Positions 1-8,585 of a stretch of 64,000 nucleotides of DNA are shown piece after piece. The notes beneath the pieces are model-generated. The model worked only from the letters and a program-made list of their open reading frames with translations. It had not been told where the DNA came from and made no database searches. The stretch is taken from assembly GCA_963780545.1 (NCBI GenBank), contig CAWACK010000017.1:1-64000 (forward strand), in the 5' to 3' direction. Each line of letters begins with the position of its first letter. The first letter of the stretch is position 1. A program made the translations under genes and the position numbers. The DNA is from UBA8941 sp963780545. Lineage in GTDB: Archaea; Thermoproteota; Bathyarchaeia; TCS64.

Positions 1-1511
1 ATAGGCACACGCTTAGGGTATGGGGTCAAACCTTCAAGCTCGCCCTCTACGGCGAGATGCTTAGAAGCGACGTCGAGTTAATCAACAGAGTTTACGCCAC
101 CGGTCTCCTCACCGATGGGGGCAGGCAGGGGGCGAGGGTCGTTGGCGCAACGGCGGTGAACGTCCGCACGGGCGAGTACTATGTCTTCAAGGCAAAGGCG
201 ACTGTGCTCTGCACAGGCAAGGCTTCTGATAGGCCCTGGCTCTACTCCGGCTATAGAATAAATGGCCTCAGGGCACCCAACCTTGTTGGGAGCGGCTTCG
301 CAATGGCTTGGAGGGCGGGAGCGGAACTCACCCAACTGGAAGGTAAAAGGGTGACTGGAATATCAAGGCACCCTGCATACGGCACCGGCAACCCACGCAA
401 CACGTGGTACCCCTGCAGCATCGTTGACGCCGATGGTAAGGAGGTACCATACGTTAGCCTCGACGGTAAAACGCTTACATCATTTGATCAACGTGTAAAG
501 CCGTCAGCACTTGGTAAGCGGATCATAATGCCAGGTATCTCTACGGCCCGTGTGGGTAAGGCACTCGAGAGTGACATGCCCGTCTGCATATCGGATAAGC
601 CGGAGTTCGAGGAGATGGTCAAGAAGGGGGAATACAAACTGCCCCTTTACGCTGATTTGACCTCAATGCCCGAACATGAGAGGAAGGCAATATTCGGCTT
701 AATGGTCGCCCAAGAGGGTAAGACGTGGATCGTGTACCGCAACCTCACGCAAGCAGGCTTTGACCCGGAGAAGGACCTTCTCCAATACTATGGGGACTGG
801 TTCAGCGCTGGTCCCTCTCTCGACGCCACTTCTAAGCGTGGCTGGACCATGTCCACCGGCAGCGGACTGATAGTTGACTGGGACCTCATGACTACCCTTG
901 ACGGCCTCTTCGCAGCTGGGGATACGATCTTCGGCAGCAACTTCCACTCCGCTGCCGCGACGGGTGGCCGGTGGGCAGGCGCCAAGGCAGCGGCGTACGC
1001 CAAACACGCTCCGCATTCCGAACTTGACGAATCCCAAATCCAACAAGGGATGGCAAGGATCTACGCCCCCACTGAAAGGAACGAGGGCATCGACTGGAAG
1101 GACCTTAACACCGGCGTCAGCAGCGTCCTGAGGACCTACTTTGGCGAGTACGTGAACGAGGAGCTGATCAGAATCGGTGAAACTTGGCTCAAGGAGCTTG
1201 AGGGTAAGGAAGCAAAGGAGCTGGTTGCCTCGAACCCCCACGAGCTTATGAGGGGATTGGAGACGCTTGACCTCCTCACCGTTTCCCAGATGATTTTAGA
1301 GTCCGCCCTTAATAGGAAGGCGAGCTCGAGGACACTAAACTTGCGTAGGCTCGACTACACACAGGATGACCCCGAAGAGTGGAACAAGTTCATGACGCTC
1401 AAGCAGGCGGGTGGCAAAGTCGTGGTGGGGGAGCGCCCATTCAGGTTCTGGCTAATGCCACCGTACGCCCCCACGTATAGTGAGAACTATGAGAAGCACA
1501 AGCCCTGGTGA
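1..1511 (+). CDS. Fumarate reductase/APS-reductase-like FAD flavoprotein, 5' end cut by window
   Basis: The frame is open from base 3 with no start codon, so the N-terminus lies outside the window; about 500 codons remain. Seen: GQTFKLALYGE near the left edge, the ATVLCTGK segment typical of the FAD domain, GSGFAMAWRAGAEL, and a C-terminal GLFAAGD...SAAATGGRWAG stretch that in this superfamily contacts FAD. Known: SdhA/FrdA/AprA-family proteins oxidise or reduce small substrates through FAD and pass electrons to an iron-sulfur partner. The next gene begins within 6 bases of the stop and encodes a small two-cluster ferredoxin, so the pair probably forms an AprAB-like or fumarate-reductase-like soluble complex. 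The substrate cannot be named from the sequence. Confidence 0.85.
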   Translation, partial: RHTLRVWGQTFKLALYGEMLRSDVELINRVYATGLLTDGGRQGARVVGATAVNVRTGEYYVFKAKATVLCTGKASDRPWLYSGYRINGLRAPNLVGSGFAMAWRAGAELTQLEGKRVTGISRHPAYGTGNPRNTWYPCSIVDADGKEVPYVSLDGKTLTSFDQRVKPSALGKRIIMPGISTARVGKALESDMPVCISDKPEFEEMVKKGEYKLPLYADLTSMPEHERKAIFGLMVAQEGKTWIVYRNLTQAGFDPEKDLLQYYGDWFSAGPSLDATSKRGWTMSTGSGLIVDWDLMTTLDGLFAAGDTIFGSNFHSAAATGGRWAGAKAAAYAKHAPHSELDESQIQQGMARIYAPTERNEGIDWKDLNTGVSSVLRTYFGEYVNEELIRIGETWLKELEGKEAKELVASNPHELMRGLETLDLLTVSQMILESALNRKASSRTLNLRRLDYTQDDPEEWNKFMTLKQAGGKVVVGERPFRFWLMPPYAPTYSENYEKHKPW

Positions 1512-1516
1512 TTGCC

Positions 1517-1897
1517 ATGAGTGAAAGGAAGATCTATGTGCCCGTCGAGGCGACGAAGTTTATCGAATTCGATCCCAAGGTCTGCACCGGTTGCCCGACG
1601 CTGGAGGAGCCGCGGTGCGTCAAAGCCTGTAGGATGGATATGCTGATCAAGAACCCCGAGGCGGGGAAGCCGCCGCTCACCATATACTCCGATGAGTGCT
1701 GTGACTGCGGCTGCTGTGTACATGCTTGCCCGAGGGCGCTTCAGGGCGCCATAAAGATGAATTACCCTATAGCTGAGAATGTTCGCTGGAAGGAGAAGAA
1801 GACTGGGAAACACTACAGGATAGGTATGCCGAGTCCACCGCCTCCGAACAACCGTCCTCCAAGCGGTGGTTGGTACCCGGAGAACAAGGAGACCTAG
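1517..1897 (+). CDS. Two-cluster 4Fe-4S ferredoxin subunit, partner of the flavoprotein
   Basis: This 126-residue protein has two cysteine sets. The first is C-x2-C-x7-C-x3-C near residues 22-36, and the second is C-x2-C-x2-C-x3-C-P around DECCDCGCCVHACPR. The tail is rich in proline (PSPPPPNNRPP) and may wrap onto a partner. The ATG at 1517 is preferred because GGTGAT lies just before it; a GTG at 1508 overlapping the flavoprotein stop is the alternative. Organisation and length resemble the beta subunit of adenylylsulfate reductase, a family comparison from memory. It most likely carries electrons to or from the FAD of the upstream protein. A GCGCGCGCG tract follows the stop by 15 bases. 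Confidence 0.85.
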   Translation: MSERKIYVPVEATKFIEFDPKVCTGCPTLEEPRCVKACRMDMLIKNPEAGKPPLTIYSDECCDCGCCVHACPRALQGAIKMNYPIAENVRWKEKKTGKHYRIGMPSPPPPNNRPPSGGWYPENKET

Positions 1898-2183
1898 TTA
1901 ACTCGTAGCTTGGCGCGCGCGAAAACCAACTCTGAGCCTAGAGTAACTTACTTGTTCCTGATCTCACGGTGATTTTATTATCCAGCTTCTCCTCCTTGGA
2001 GACTGCGACAAACTCGCGTACAACCCCTAGCAAGGTCTCATCGTCATCAACCTGCATAGCTGCACCCCTGCTCGCGCGTGGCTATGTGCACATTTAGGGA
2101 TCATGTTAAACCATATTTTTTTAAAATCTTTAGTCCACCTTCGACCATCATTCTCAGAGGACTGTGACTTAGAGGACAAAATC

Positions 2184-3430
2184 GTGCAGGTTCCGGGGCA
2201 GCAGTGGCACAGAGACAAGTCGGTGACGCTGTGGTTCCCGGGGGAGTGGGAAATTCACCGCTGCAGAATGGCATGCGAAGGGGTGAAGCCGATGACAAGG
2301 GTCCAGATCAAGAAGGCTATCAGGAGCTCGCTGGGGACGAAGCCCCTGAGCAAACTCGCCGAAGGGAAGAGGGAGGCTGTCATAATCTTCGACGACTCCA
2401 CCCGCCCAACGAAGACAAGCCAATACGCCCCGATTGTGCTCGAGGAGATCAAGAGAGCCGGTATAAGAGATGACTGCATTAGATTCATAGTGGCAGCCGG
2501 CAGCCACGGCACCTTCGGCCGACAGTTCTTCGCCAAGAAACTCGGCGAGGACATCCTCGAACGCTACCCCGTCTATAACCACAACCCATATGAGATGACG
2601 AAGCACATAGGTGAGACCAGCCGAGGGACCCCGATATGGGTCAACGCCGAGGTTATGGCGTGCGACCTTAAGATCGGGATAGGAACCGTCTTATTCCACG
2701 AATGACAGGCTTCAGTGGTGGAGCGAAGATGATCTGCCCCGGAGTTGCCGGGATAGAGACCATCAAACACAACCACGGCCCAGTGGGAGGCTTCGGCCCC
2801 GGACTGGAGCCCTACAGCAGCACGGGTCGTATGAGGAACGACGGAAACATCCTGCGCCTCGACATGGAGGAGTGCGCCAGAGCCGCCGGACTTGACTTCA
2901 AGATCGATACAGTTCTCAACCTCGAGCGGAACCCGCTGGAGGTGTACGCAGGCGACTTCGTTCAAACCCAGAGAAGCGCGTCGAAGGGCGTTCTTCGTTG
3001 GCACATCACAGAGTCCCCGACCGCAGACATCGTAGTCGCCAACAGCTACATGAGGCAGAATGAGCCCCAACTCAGCCTCTGGGCCGCGGAGGCCTCCGTT
3101 AAGCAGGGCGGCACGATAGTCCTCATCGCAGACGACCCCGATGGCGAAATCAACCACTGGATCTTCGGCGTCCACGGCAAGTACACCGCGGCCAGCCTAT
3201 GGAGCGGCAAACCCAGATCGTTTAACAAAGCGGCCAGCCTAATCATATACGGCCTGAGCCGCGACAAAATCCTGGAGAATAGCTTCGGGGAAGGATCAGC
3301 CACCTGGATCAAAAGCTGGGGCGAAGTAATCGAGGCCCTCAAGACCCACCACAATGGGAGCCCACGAGTCGCGGTTCTCCCCGACGCCACCTCAGGCATC
3401 CCCGAGGCAACAGTTCACTCATCAGTCTAA
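2184..3430 (+). CDS. LarA-family (DUF2088) nickel-pincer racemase homologue, frame interrupted near 2695
   Basis: Two adjacent frames make one protein of about 415 residues. The first ends in KIGIGTVLFHE and the second continues with TGFSGGAKMICPGVAG, the segment that follows directly in LarA/DUF2088 proteins. One base is missing near 2690-2702. Visible family residues are the His of AAGSHGT, the His of LFHE, the Lys of GGAK and the His of IKHNHG, matching the residues that in lactate racemase hold or help the nickel-pincer cofactor. The start is uncertain: GTG 2184 follows a GAGG about 8 bases upstream, while GTG 2223 (VTLWFPGEW) is also possible. No LarB/C/E cofactor genes are nearby, and substrates in this family are diverse, so lactate is not assured. 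The break is probably a sequence error. Confidence 0.7.
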
Positions 3431-3593
3431 GTTCACAAGTATCACGCGTAAGCATGATACTCATATATCAATCACAGGGAATAACAGCATTACACCTAAG
3501 ATGGGGTCAACCTATAATGCCTCTTAATCCACTCGCTCGTGTTTTATTTTTGCACCCATGGAGCATTATGGTTCACGGTTCACGCGATATTGG

Positions 3594-3600
3594 TATATTT
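3594..3600 (+). promoter_or_regulatory. TATA-like box before pncB
   Basis: TATATTT in the spacer lies about 40 bases before the ATG at 3636, a fitting distance for an archaeal promoter with a short leader. It supports 3636 over the in-frame upstream ATG at 3558, which would place the box inside the coding region. Confidence 0.4.
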
Positions 3601-3635
3601 CACGCATACCCCACTTTCCCACGGATAGAGTATTG

Positions 3636-4992
3636 ATGAGTGGAAACGAGGATAAACGAAGCGCACTACTGACTGACCTATATCAACTTACGATGAACGC
3701 CGCGTACATCGACAACGGCAAGGAGGACGAGATCGCCTCATTCGAGATGTTCATAAGGACTCTACCACCTGACTGGGGTTACTTTGTTGCCGCAGGAATC
3801 GATGAGGCAATCGACTACGCGACAAGGGTCAGATTCACCGACGACGACGTAGTCTATCTACAGGGGTTAAACACATTCAAAGACGATTACTTGGATTACC
3901 TCCGCCACTTCAGATTCGAGGGGGATATCATAGCGCTTAACGAGGGAACCCCAATCACCGCAGACTCACCGATGATGCGAGTGACCGCTAAGCGTCCACA
4001 GGCTCAGCTGCTGGAGACGGCGCTTCTAAACATCGTTAACTTTCAGACACTGATAGCCTCCAAGGCTAGCCGAGTCGTAAACGCGGCTGGAAAAGCCAAG
4101 ATTATAGACTTTGGTCTAAGGAGGGCCCAGGGATTCGACGCAGGCGTGAAGGGTGCGCGAGCAGAGTACATAGGGGGAGTCGAGGCCACAAGCAACGTGG
4201 AAGCCGCCAGAGAGTACGACATTTCCCCCTCCGGAACCATGGCCCACAGCTTCGTGATGGGCTTCCCCGACGAGGCTGACGCCTTCAGGGCCTACGCGCA
4301 CACTTTCCCAAAGAGCTCCGTGTTCCTGATAGACACTTACGACACGTTGGCAGGCGCGAGAAAGGCTGCGATGGTGGCGAAGGAAATGGAGTTAAGGGGA
4401 GACCGCTTATCGGCTGTGAGGATCGATTCAGGGAATATGGAGGGACTGTCAAAGAGGATCAGAGATCTGCTTGATGAGGAAGGTTTAGGCTATGTGAAGA
4501 TAGGAGTGAGTAGCGATCTTAACGAGTACAAGATAGATGAGTACACGAAGTCTGGGGCACCCGTTGACTTCTACGGAGTCGGCACCGAGATGATCACCGC
4601 CAAACCCGTATCTGCCCTGCCTGGAGTCTACAAGCTTGTCGAGGACAACTTCGGGCCAAGGATCAAGCTTTCTGATAGCAAGAGGACTCATCCAGGCAGG
4701 AAACAACTGTGTAGAATCACCAACGAGAATGGGAAATACCTATACGATGTCCTACAGCTTGAAGAGGAGCAGAGCGTAGGGATACCCCTCCTCGAACCCG
4801 CTGTGAAAGGTGGGAGAAGGATCCGGAGAATCAGAGCCCTGCGCGATATCAGGGAATACTCAATGGGTTGCGTCGCAATGTTGCCAGATGATTGCAAAAA
4901 GGTTGTATGCCGCTAAACCCTACGAGCTCAAGATCAGTGACAAGCTTCAGAGCCTCACCGAAAAGCTGACGAGGCAATACTCTGCCTGGTGA
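3636..4992 (+). CDS. pncB: Nicotinate phosphoribosyltransferase, frame interrupted near 4900
   Basis: The protein converts nicotinate and PRPP to nicotinate mononucleotide in NAD salvage. Signs are TDLYQLTM at the N-terminus, DFGLRRAQG, GTMAHSFVM (residues about 199-207), RIDSGN (about 262) and GVGTEM. The frame stops at 4916, but the expected C-terminal helix (PYELKISDKLQSLTEKL) continues in the next frame to 4992. Removing one G from AAAAAGG at 4896-4902 restores CKKLYAAKPYEL, so a one-base insertion is the likely cause. The start at ATG 3636 gives MSGNEDKRSALLTDLYQL, the normal beginning of the family. pncA follows by 12 bases and nadE after that, forming a three-step salvage operon. Confidence 0.88.
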
Positions 4993-5004
4993 GGTGAAGC
5001 GAAG

Positions 5005-5634
5005 TTGAGGAGAATCGTATTTTGGGATGTCGACACGCAGATTGACTTCATGGAGCCTGATGGAAAATTACCAGTACCAGGAGCCACCGCTATAAAAAAT
5101 AACCTCGGGCGATTGACTACTTCAGCACCCAGTTTCTGCACCTTATCAGGGTCAGTAGATGCGCATACTCCTAGGGATCTAGAGTTCAAAATATGGCCGG
5201 AGCATTGTGTATACGGGACACCTGGGCAAAGGAAGATAACCCAGACTGCAACACAGGATATACTATTTATCCCATCCGTTAAGCTAACTGCCAAGCAGCT
5301 TTCAGAAGCAGTAGTCGATAATAAGCAAGTTCTCTTCGAAAAGCAACACAACGACGTGGAAACAAATCCAAACACCCGGCAATTCCTCGCGAAAATCGAC
5401 CCCGATGAGCTCGTAGTCTACGGAGTAGCGACGGATGTATGTGTAGATCTAGCAGTTCGATACTTAGCCGACAGACTTGGCTACAAGGTAACCGTTGCCC
5501 TTGACGCGATAACGGGTATTGACCCCAATAAAACAAAAGCGTGCATCGATGCTTGGCGATCCATTAAAGTTAGCCTGCTAAATACGGAGCATATATTGGC
5601 GAAGATAAACAGGGTAGTTGGCAAGAAACAGTGA
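5005..5634 (+). CDS. pncA: Nicotinamidase, isochorismatase superfamily
   Basis: This enzyme of 209 residues hydrolyses nicotinamide to nicotinate, feeding the upstream PncB. Visible landmarks are the catalytic Asp in WDVDTQIDF, a PEHC metal/substrate segment, the Lys in VLFEKQHND and the nucleophile Cys in VYGVATDVCVDLAV. The start is a TTG at 5005, preceded by GAGGTGA at 4991-4997, a good ribosome binding site that overlaps the pncB stop region. Seven bases separate its stop from nadE. The Asp/Lys/Cys set and the operon context make the assignment firm. Confidence 0.92.
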   Translation: MRRIVFWDVDTQIDFMEPDGKLPVPGATAIKNNLGRLTTSAPSFCTLSGSVDAHTPRDLEFKIWPEHCVYGTPGQRKITQTATQDILFIPSVKLTAKQLSEAVVDNKQVLFEKQHNDVETNPNTRQFLAKIDPDELVVYGVATDVCVDLAVRYLADRLGYKVTVALDAITGIDPNKTKACIDAWRSIKVSLLNTEHILAKINRVVGKKQ

Positions 5635-5641
5635 GAGTAAG

Positions 5642-6541
5642 ATGATGGAGAACAGCAGGCTGTTGAAGGATTTCTGGAGAGAAATAGGTTGGGCAGCCAC
5701 AGACGAAATTCAAGGCATTCAGGAGTGGATTAGAGAATACTTTAAACAACATCGACTCGAGTACGCGGTACTCGGGCTCTCAGGCGGGCTCGACTCAAGT
5801 GTAGTAGCTACCATCTTGGCTAATTCACTAGGACGTGAGAGGATTATGGGGGTGCTCCTACCGGACGGAGAAGTCACCGACACCAAGGATGTGGAGGATG
5901 CAGCTCATCTCGCCGATAAACTGGGTATTAAAAAGAAGAAGTATGATATCTCCTCCCTCGTCTCCGCCTTCGTTCAACAGGACCCGGAGATTGCTGAACG
6001 TGGTCTCGAAGGCGAGTACAGAAACGCAATCCAGTACGGCAACCTGAAGGCGAGGCTTAGGATGATCAAACTCTACGAGGTCAGCCAGCTGATGCCTAGG
6101 AGATCTGTAATTGTAGGTACGACAGACAAGTCGGAGTGGCTCATGGGGTACTTCACGAAATATGGCGATGGTGGGGTGGACTTGGAGCCGATCCTCAACG
6201 TGTACAAAACCCAAGTCAGAGAAATCGCCAAGGAACTGAATCTACCCAAGGATGTCATCTCAAAGAAGTCCTCACCTAATCTTGTTCCAGGCTTGACCGC
6301 CGAGAAGGAGCTTGGCTTTAGCTATGAGGAACTGGATCTAATTTTGGCCACCGTTGTTGACGGAGGAAAAAATAGAAAGCCTCCTCAGTCCGCCAAAGAC
6401 TTCCTTTCAAATAATTACGGGATCAGTAGCTCAACTACGGATAAAGTCTTAGAGAAAATCTCAAGTACAGCGCACAAGCGACAAATGCCTCCAAGCCCAC
6501 CAAACACTAATTTGAACTATGAACGATTACTGGGGAGGTAG
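5642..6541 (+). CDS. nadE: NAD synthetase, ammonia-dependent type
   Basis: This protein of 299 residues performs the last step of NAD synthesis, amidating deamido-NAD with ammonia and ATP. It carries the PP-loop SGGLDSS at residues about 46-53, the TTDKSEWLMGYFTKYGDGG segment that holds deamido-NAD, and KKSSPNLVPG. There is no glutaminase domain, so ammonia must come from elsewhere. The ATG at 5642 follows GTGAGAG. With pncB and pncA it completes the Preiss-Handler route except for the adenylyltransferase (NadD/NadM), which is not in this window. Confidence 0.95.
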   Translation: MMENSRLLKDFWREIGWAATDEIQGIQEWIREYFKQHRLEYAVLGLSGGLDSSVVATILANSLGRERIMGVLLPDGEVTDTKDVEDAAHLADKLGIKKKKYDISSLVSAFVQQDPEIAERGLEGEYRNAIQYGNLKARLRMIKLYEVSQLMPRRSVIVGTTDKSEWLMGYFTKYGDGGVDLEPILNVYKTQVREIAKELNLPKDVISKKSSPNLVPGLTAEKELGFSYEELDLILATVVDGGKNRKPPQSAKDFLSNNYGISSSTTDKVLEKISSTAHKRQMPPSPPNTNLNYERLLGR

Positions 6542-6587
6542 ATCCACTTTTGAGCACGTGCGTTTAAAGCGGTGTGCACCCTAAGCT

Positions 6588-6597
6588 CTTTTAAACT
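6588..6597 (+). promoter_or_regulatory. TATA-like box before the DUF2148 gene
   Basis: CTTTTAAACT sits about 38 bases before the ATG at 6632 and suggests that this gene has its own promoter, separate from the NAD operon upstream. Confidence 0.4.
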
Positions 6598-6631
6598 AGG
6601 CTTGGGGGATGCATAGATCTGGAGATTAAAC

Positions 6632-7091
6632 ATGATCATGAACTCAGAAGTAGCCGAAGAGGAGACACTCCTTACTGTTGCGAAGCTGATGGTGACCGCT
6701 GCAAGGACAGCCCCCAAGACGAGGGGTGAGGATAGTATTCACACCGCTATAGTAACAGGTGTAGAGAAAGATAATCTGGCGAAAACAATGGAGGAGCTCG
6801 GACGCGGGAGAGATGCCGGAAAACGTGCGAGCCTCGGGGGCTGTGGTGCTCATCGGCGTCGAGTGCGGCAAGCCGAGCGAGGAGTGGTGGCCCTTCTGGG
6901 CGAAGCTCATCGATCTCGGCATAGCTCTGGGCTCAGCCGCAAAGGTCGCTAGTGACATGAACGTTGATAATAGGATAATGCGTAGTGTGGGAGTCGCCGC
7001 TATGAAGATGAGCCTCGTCAAGGGAGACGACGTTGAGGGTATACCCCTCTCCATAAAGGGAAAGAGCATCTACTTCGACAGAAAAGCCTAG
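6632..7091 (+). CDS. DUF2148 ferredoxin-domain-like protein, frame interrupted near 6815
   Basis: Two frames join into a protein of about 152 residues. The first gives AARTAPKTRGEDS and MEELG, the second gives ENVRASGAVVLIGVECG, KLIDLGIALGSAAKVASD and GKSIYFDR, all hallmarks of DUF2148. Removing one C from GCCGG at 6814-6818 restores RDAENVRAS. From memory, family members carry a short cysteine cluster after GV-C; here only one Cys is left (GVECGKPSEEW), so cluster binding is doubtful. Function is unknown; the family is common in anaerobes and archaea. It follows nadE but probably has its own promoter. Confidence 0.7.
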
Positions 7092-7223
7092 TTCGATAAC
7101 TCTAAACCCTTTTTTTCCAAATATATTATACTTTAATTATCATGTAAGCACTAATCGTAACCTTTAGGAATTTGTCTCTTTAGGCATTTGTCCTGATGGT
7201 TAAGGTGAGGGTACGTTTTGGGG

Positions 7224-8192
7224 TTACTCTCCGGCAGCTGGTATTGAGCTGGCGACCATCATTGGGGAGAAGTCAAATTGCTCCGATTTCATGGCATCTT
7301 CAAGCCCCTTAACCCTGTTCCTCAACGTGACTTCCGTTGTACCTGCTGCTTCCGCGACCTCTTTCTGAGTCCTCTTTTCGCAGTTCTTTTGACAGCTCAA
7401 GTAGAGAGCCGCAGCTGCGAGTCCCCTCGGCTCCTTTCCTGAGAGTTCTTGCTTCTCCTTCGCGTCCCTGAGTATGTCGACTGCGACCTGCTCAGTCACT
7501 CTCTTCAGATTTAGCTTTGAGGCTATACTGGGTACAAACTTCATCGACTCGTTGAGTGGCATCTTCAACCCGAGGTCTTTAAGGAGTAGTCGATAAATTC
7601 TAGAAACCTCCCCAAAGTCGCGGTGACTTTCAGCTGTGATCATCTTTAGTGGGCGTGGTATCCCCTGCATTCGGCATGTTGCGTAGATGCAGGCGGCGAC
7701 AAAGGAGTCAATGCTTCGTCCTCTAATCATATCCTTATTTAGAGCCTTTCTGTAGAGGGTTGCTGCGTGATTCTTTGCATTCTCTGGGAGGTGAATGGCT
7801 GCAGAGAGCCTGCTGAGCTCAGGCATCGCTATGCTTAGGTTACGTGCCTGTGTATCGTTCACTTTCGACCTGTTGTCATATTTCTTCAACCTGTACATTT
7901 TATCGATGGCTTTCAAGTTCAGTGGCTTCCCAGTACCATCCCTCAGGCAGTTGAAGCTGGTTGACAATCCCTGATCCCAGATGGAAGGGGTGATGGCTTG
8001 GCCCGCCCTCGATCTTCCGATCTCGAAGAACTCAAAAGTCCTCCACTCCGCGCCTGAATCAACTATAGAGTTGATTACAAGTCCACATTTAGCGCAGACT
8101 TCTTCACCCGCTTCCTGATCTCTAATAATATAGGTACCCTGACACTTCGGGCAAACCTGGCTGAACTCCTGCTCCATTTTCATTCTCTCCAA
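7224..8192 (-). CDS. tfb: Transcription initiation factor TFB
   Basis: This protein of 322 residues recruits RNA polymerase to TBP-bound TATA promoters. It begins with a zinc ribbon (CPKC...CAKC, residues about 14-37), then a B-reader-like segment (EWRTFEFFEIGRSRAG), then two cyclin repeats; the second contains EPRGLAAAALYLSC. A TQKEVAEAAGTTEVTLRNR helix-turn-helix near the C-terminus is the expected BRE-contacting element. The reader segment is less basic than in many TFBs. An 89-residue gene ends 4 bases upstream on the same strand, so the two are probably co-transcribed. The window does not show whether this is the only TFB in the genome. Confidence 0.95.
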   Translation of the reverse strand: MERMKMEQEFSQVCPKCQGTYIIRDQEAGEEVCAKCGLVINSIVDSGAEWRTFEFFEIGRSRAGQAITPSIWDQGLSTSFNCLRDGTGKPLNLKAIDKMYRLKKYDNRSKVNDTQARNLSIAMPELSRLSAAIHLPENAKNHAATLYRKALNKDMIRGRSIDSFVAACIYATCRMQGIPRPLKMITAESHRDFGEVSRIYRLLLKDLGLKMPLNESMKFVPSIASKLNLKRVTEQVAVDILRDAKEKQELSGKEPRGLAAAALYLSCQKNCEKRTQKEVAEAAGTTEVTLRNRVKGLEDAMKSEQFDFSPMMVASSIPAAGE

Positions 8193-8196
8193 AGTT

Positions 8197-8466
8197 TTAC
8201 ATATTTTCCTGAAGAAGCTCAGAGGTCTCTAACTCTTGATGGTCATCTGGAATATTTGGTACTGAACCAGGCATCATAGTGACGAAGACAGAGCCTCCGC
8301 GGTCGAGGTGGAGAAAGAACTCTTCGAAATTAATCTCGCTAGTCTCCCTTACCTCCACCTCATCTTCGTCCTCGCTTAGGTAGAAGACGACAAGTTGTGA
8401 CCCCTGCCACACAACCGTCGGAAATACGCTGTTTTTGCTCTTAATTATGAGCCTCTTCATAGGCAC
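8197..8466 (-). CDS. Small acidic protein co-transcribed with TFB, function unknown
   Basis: This 89-residue protein was not recognised. It starts with KRLIIKSKNSVFPTVVWQGSQLVVFYL, which reads as two beta strands, followed by a very acidic loop (SEDEDEVEVRE) and a helix-like segment FEEFFLHLDRGGS. No cysteines or membrane segments are present. It ends 4 bases before the TFB start, so translation is probably coupled. A TATA-like ATTTTATCC on the minus strand (8493-8502) lies about 30 bases before its ATG, suggesting a leaderless mRNA that carries both genes. A regulatory role beside TFB is inference only. Confidence 0.65.
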   Translation of the reverse strand: MPMKRLIIKSKNSVFPTVVWQGSQLVVFYLSEDEDEVEVRETSEINFEEFFLHLDRGGSVFVTMMPGSVPNIPDDHQELETSELLQENM

Positions 8467-8492
8467 ACGCCTGTTCTAAGGTTCTGAGTGGC

Positions 8493-8502
8493 ATGGATAA
8501 AA
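8493..8502 (-). promoter_or_regulatory. TATA-like box for the small protein-TFB operon
   Basis: On the minus strand CAATTTTATC lies about 30 bases before the ATG at 8466, fitting a leaderless transcript. Confidence 0.4.
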
Positions 8503-8552
8503 TTGGGTCAGTCACAATAGAACGTGCTAATTGATTGTAACAAATGAACGAA

Positions 8553-8562
8553 CAATTTAAAA
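8553..8562 (+). promoter_or_regulatory. TATA-like box deciding the start of the TrmB-like gene
   Basis: AATTTAAAAG is centred 28 bases before the ATG at 8586. This places the transcription start almost on that ATG and argues against the upstream in-frame ATG at 8544, which would lie inside the promoter. Confidence 0.45.
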
Positions 8563-8585
8563 GAGTGGTGGTGGAGACGCAAATC

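Noticed and set aside
2169..2606. Minus-strand frame of 145 codons over the larA gene
   Set aside because: It is the antisense shadow of a recognised gene.
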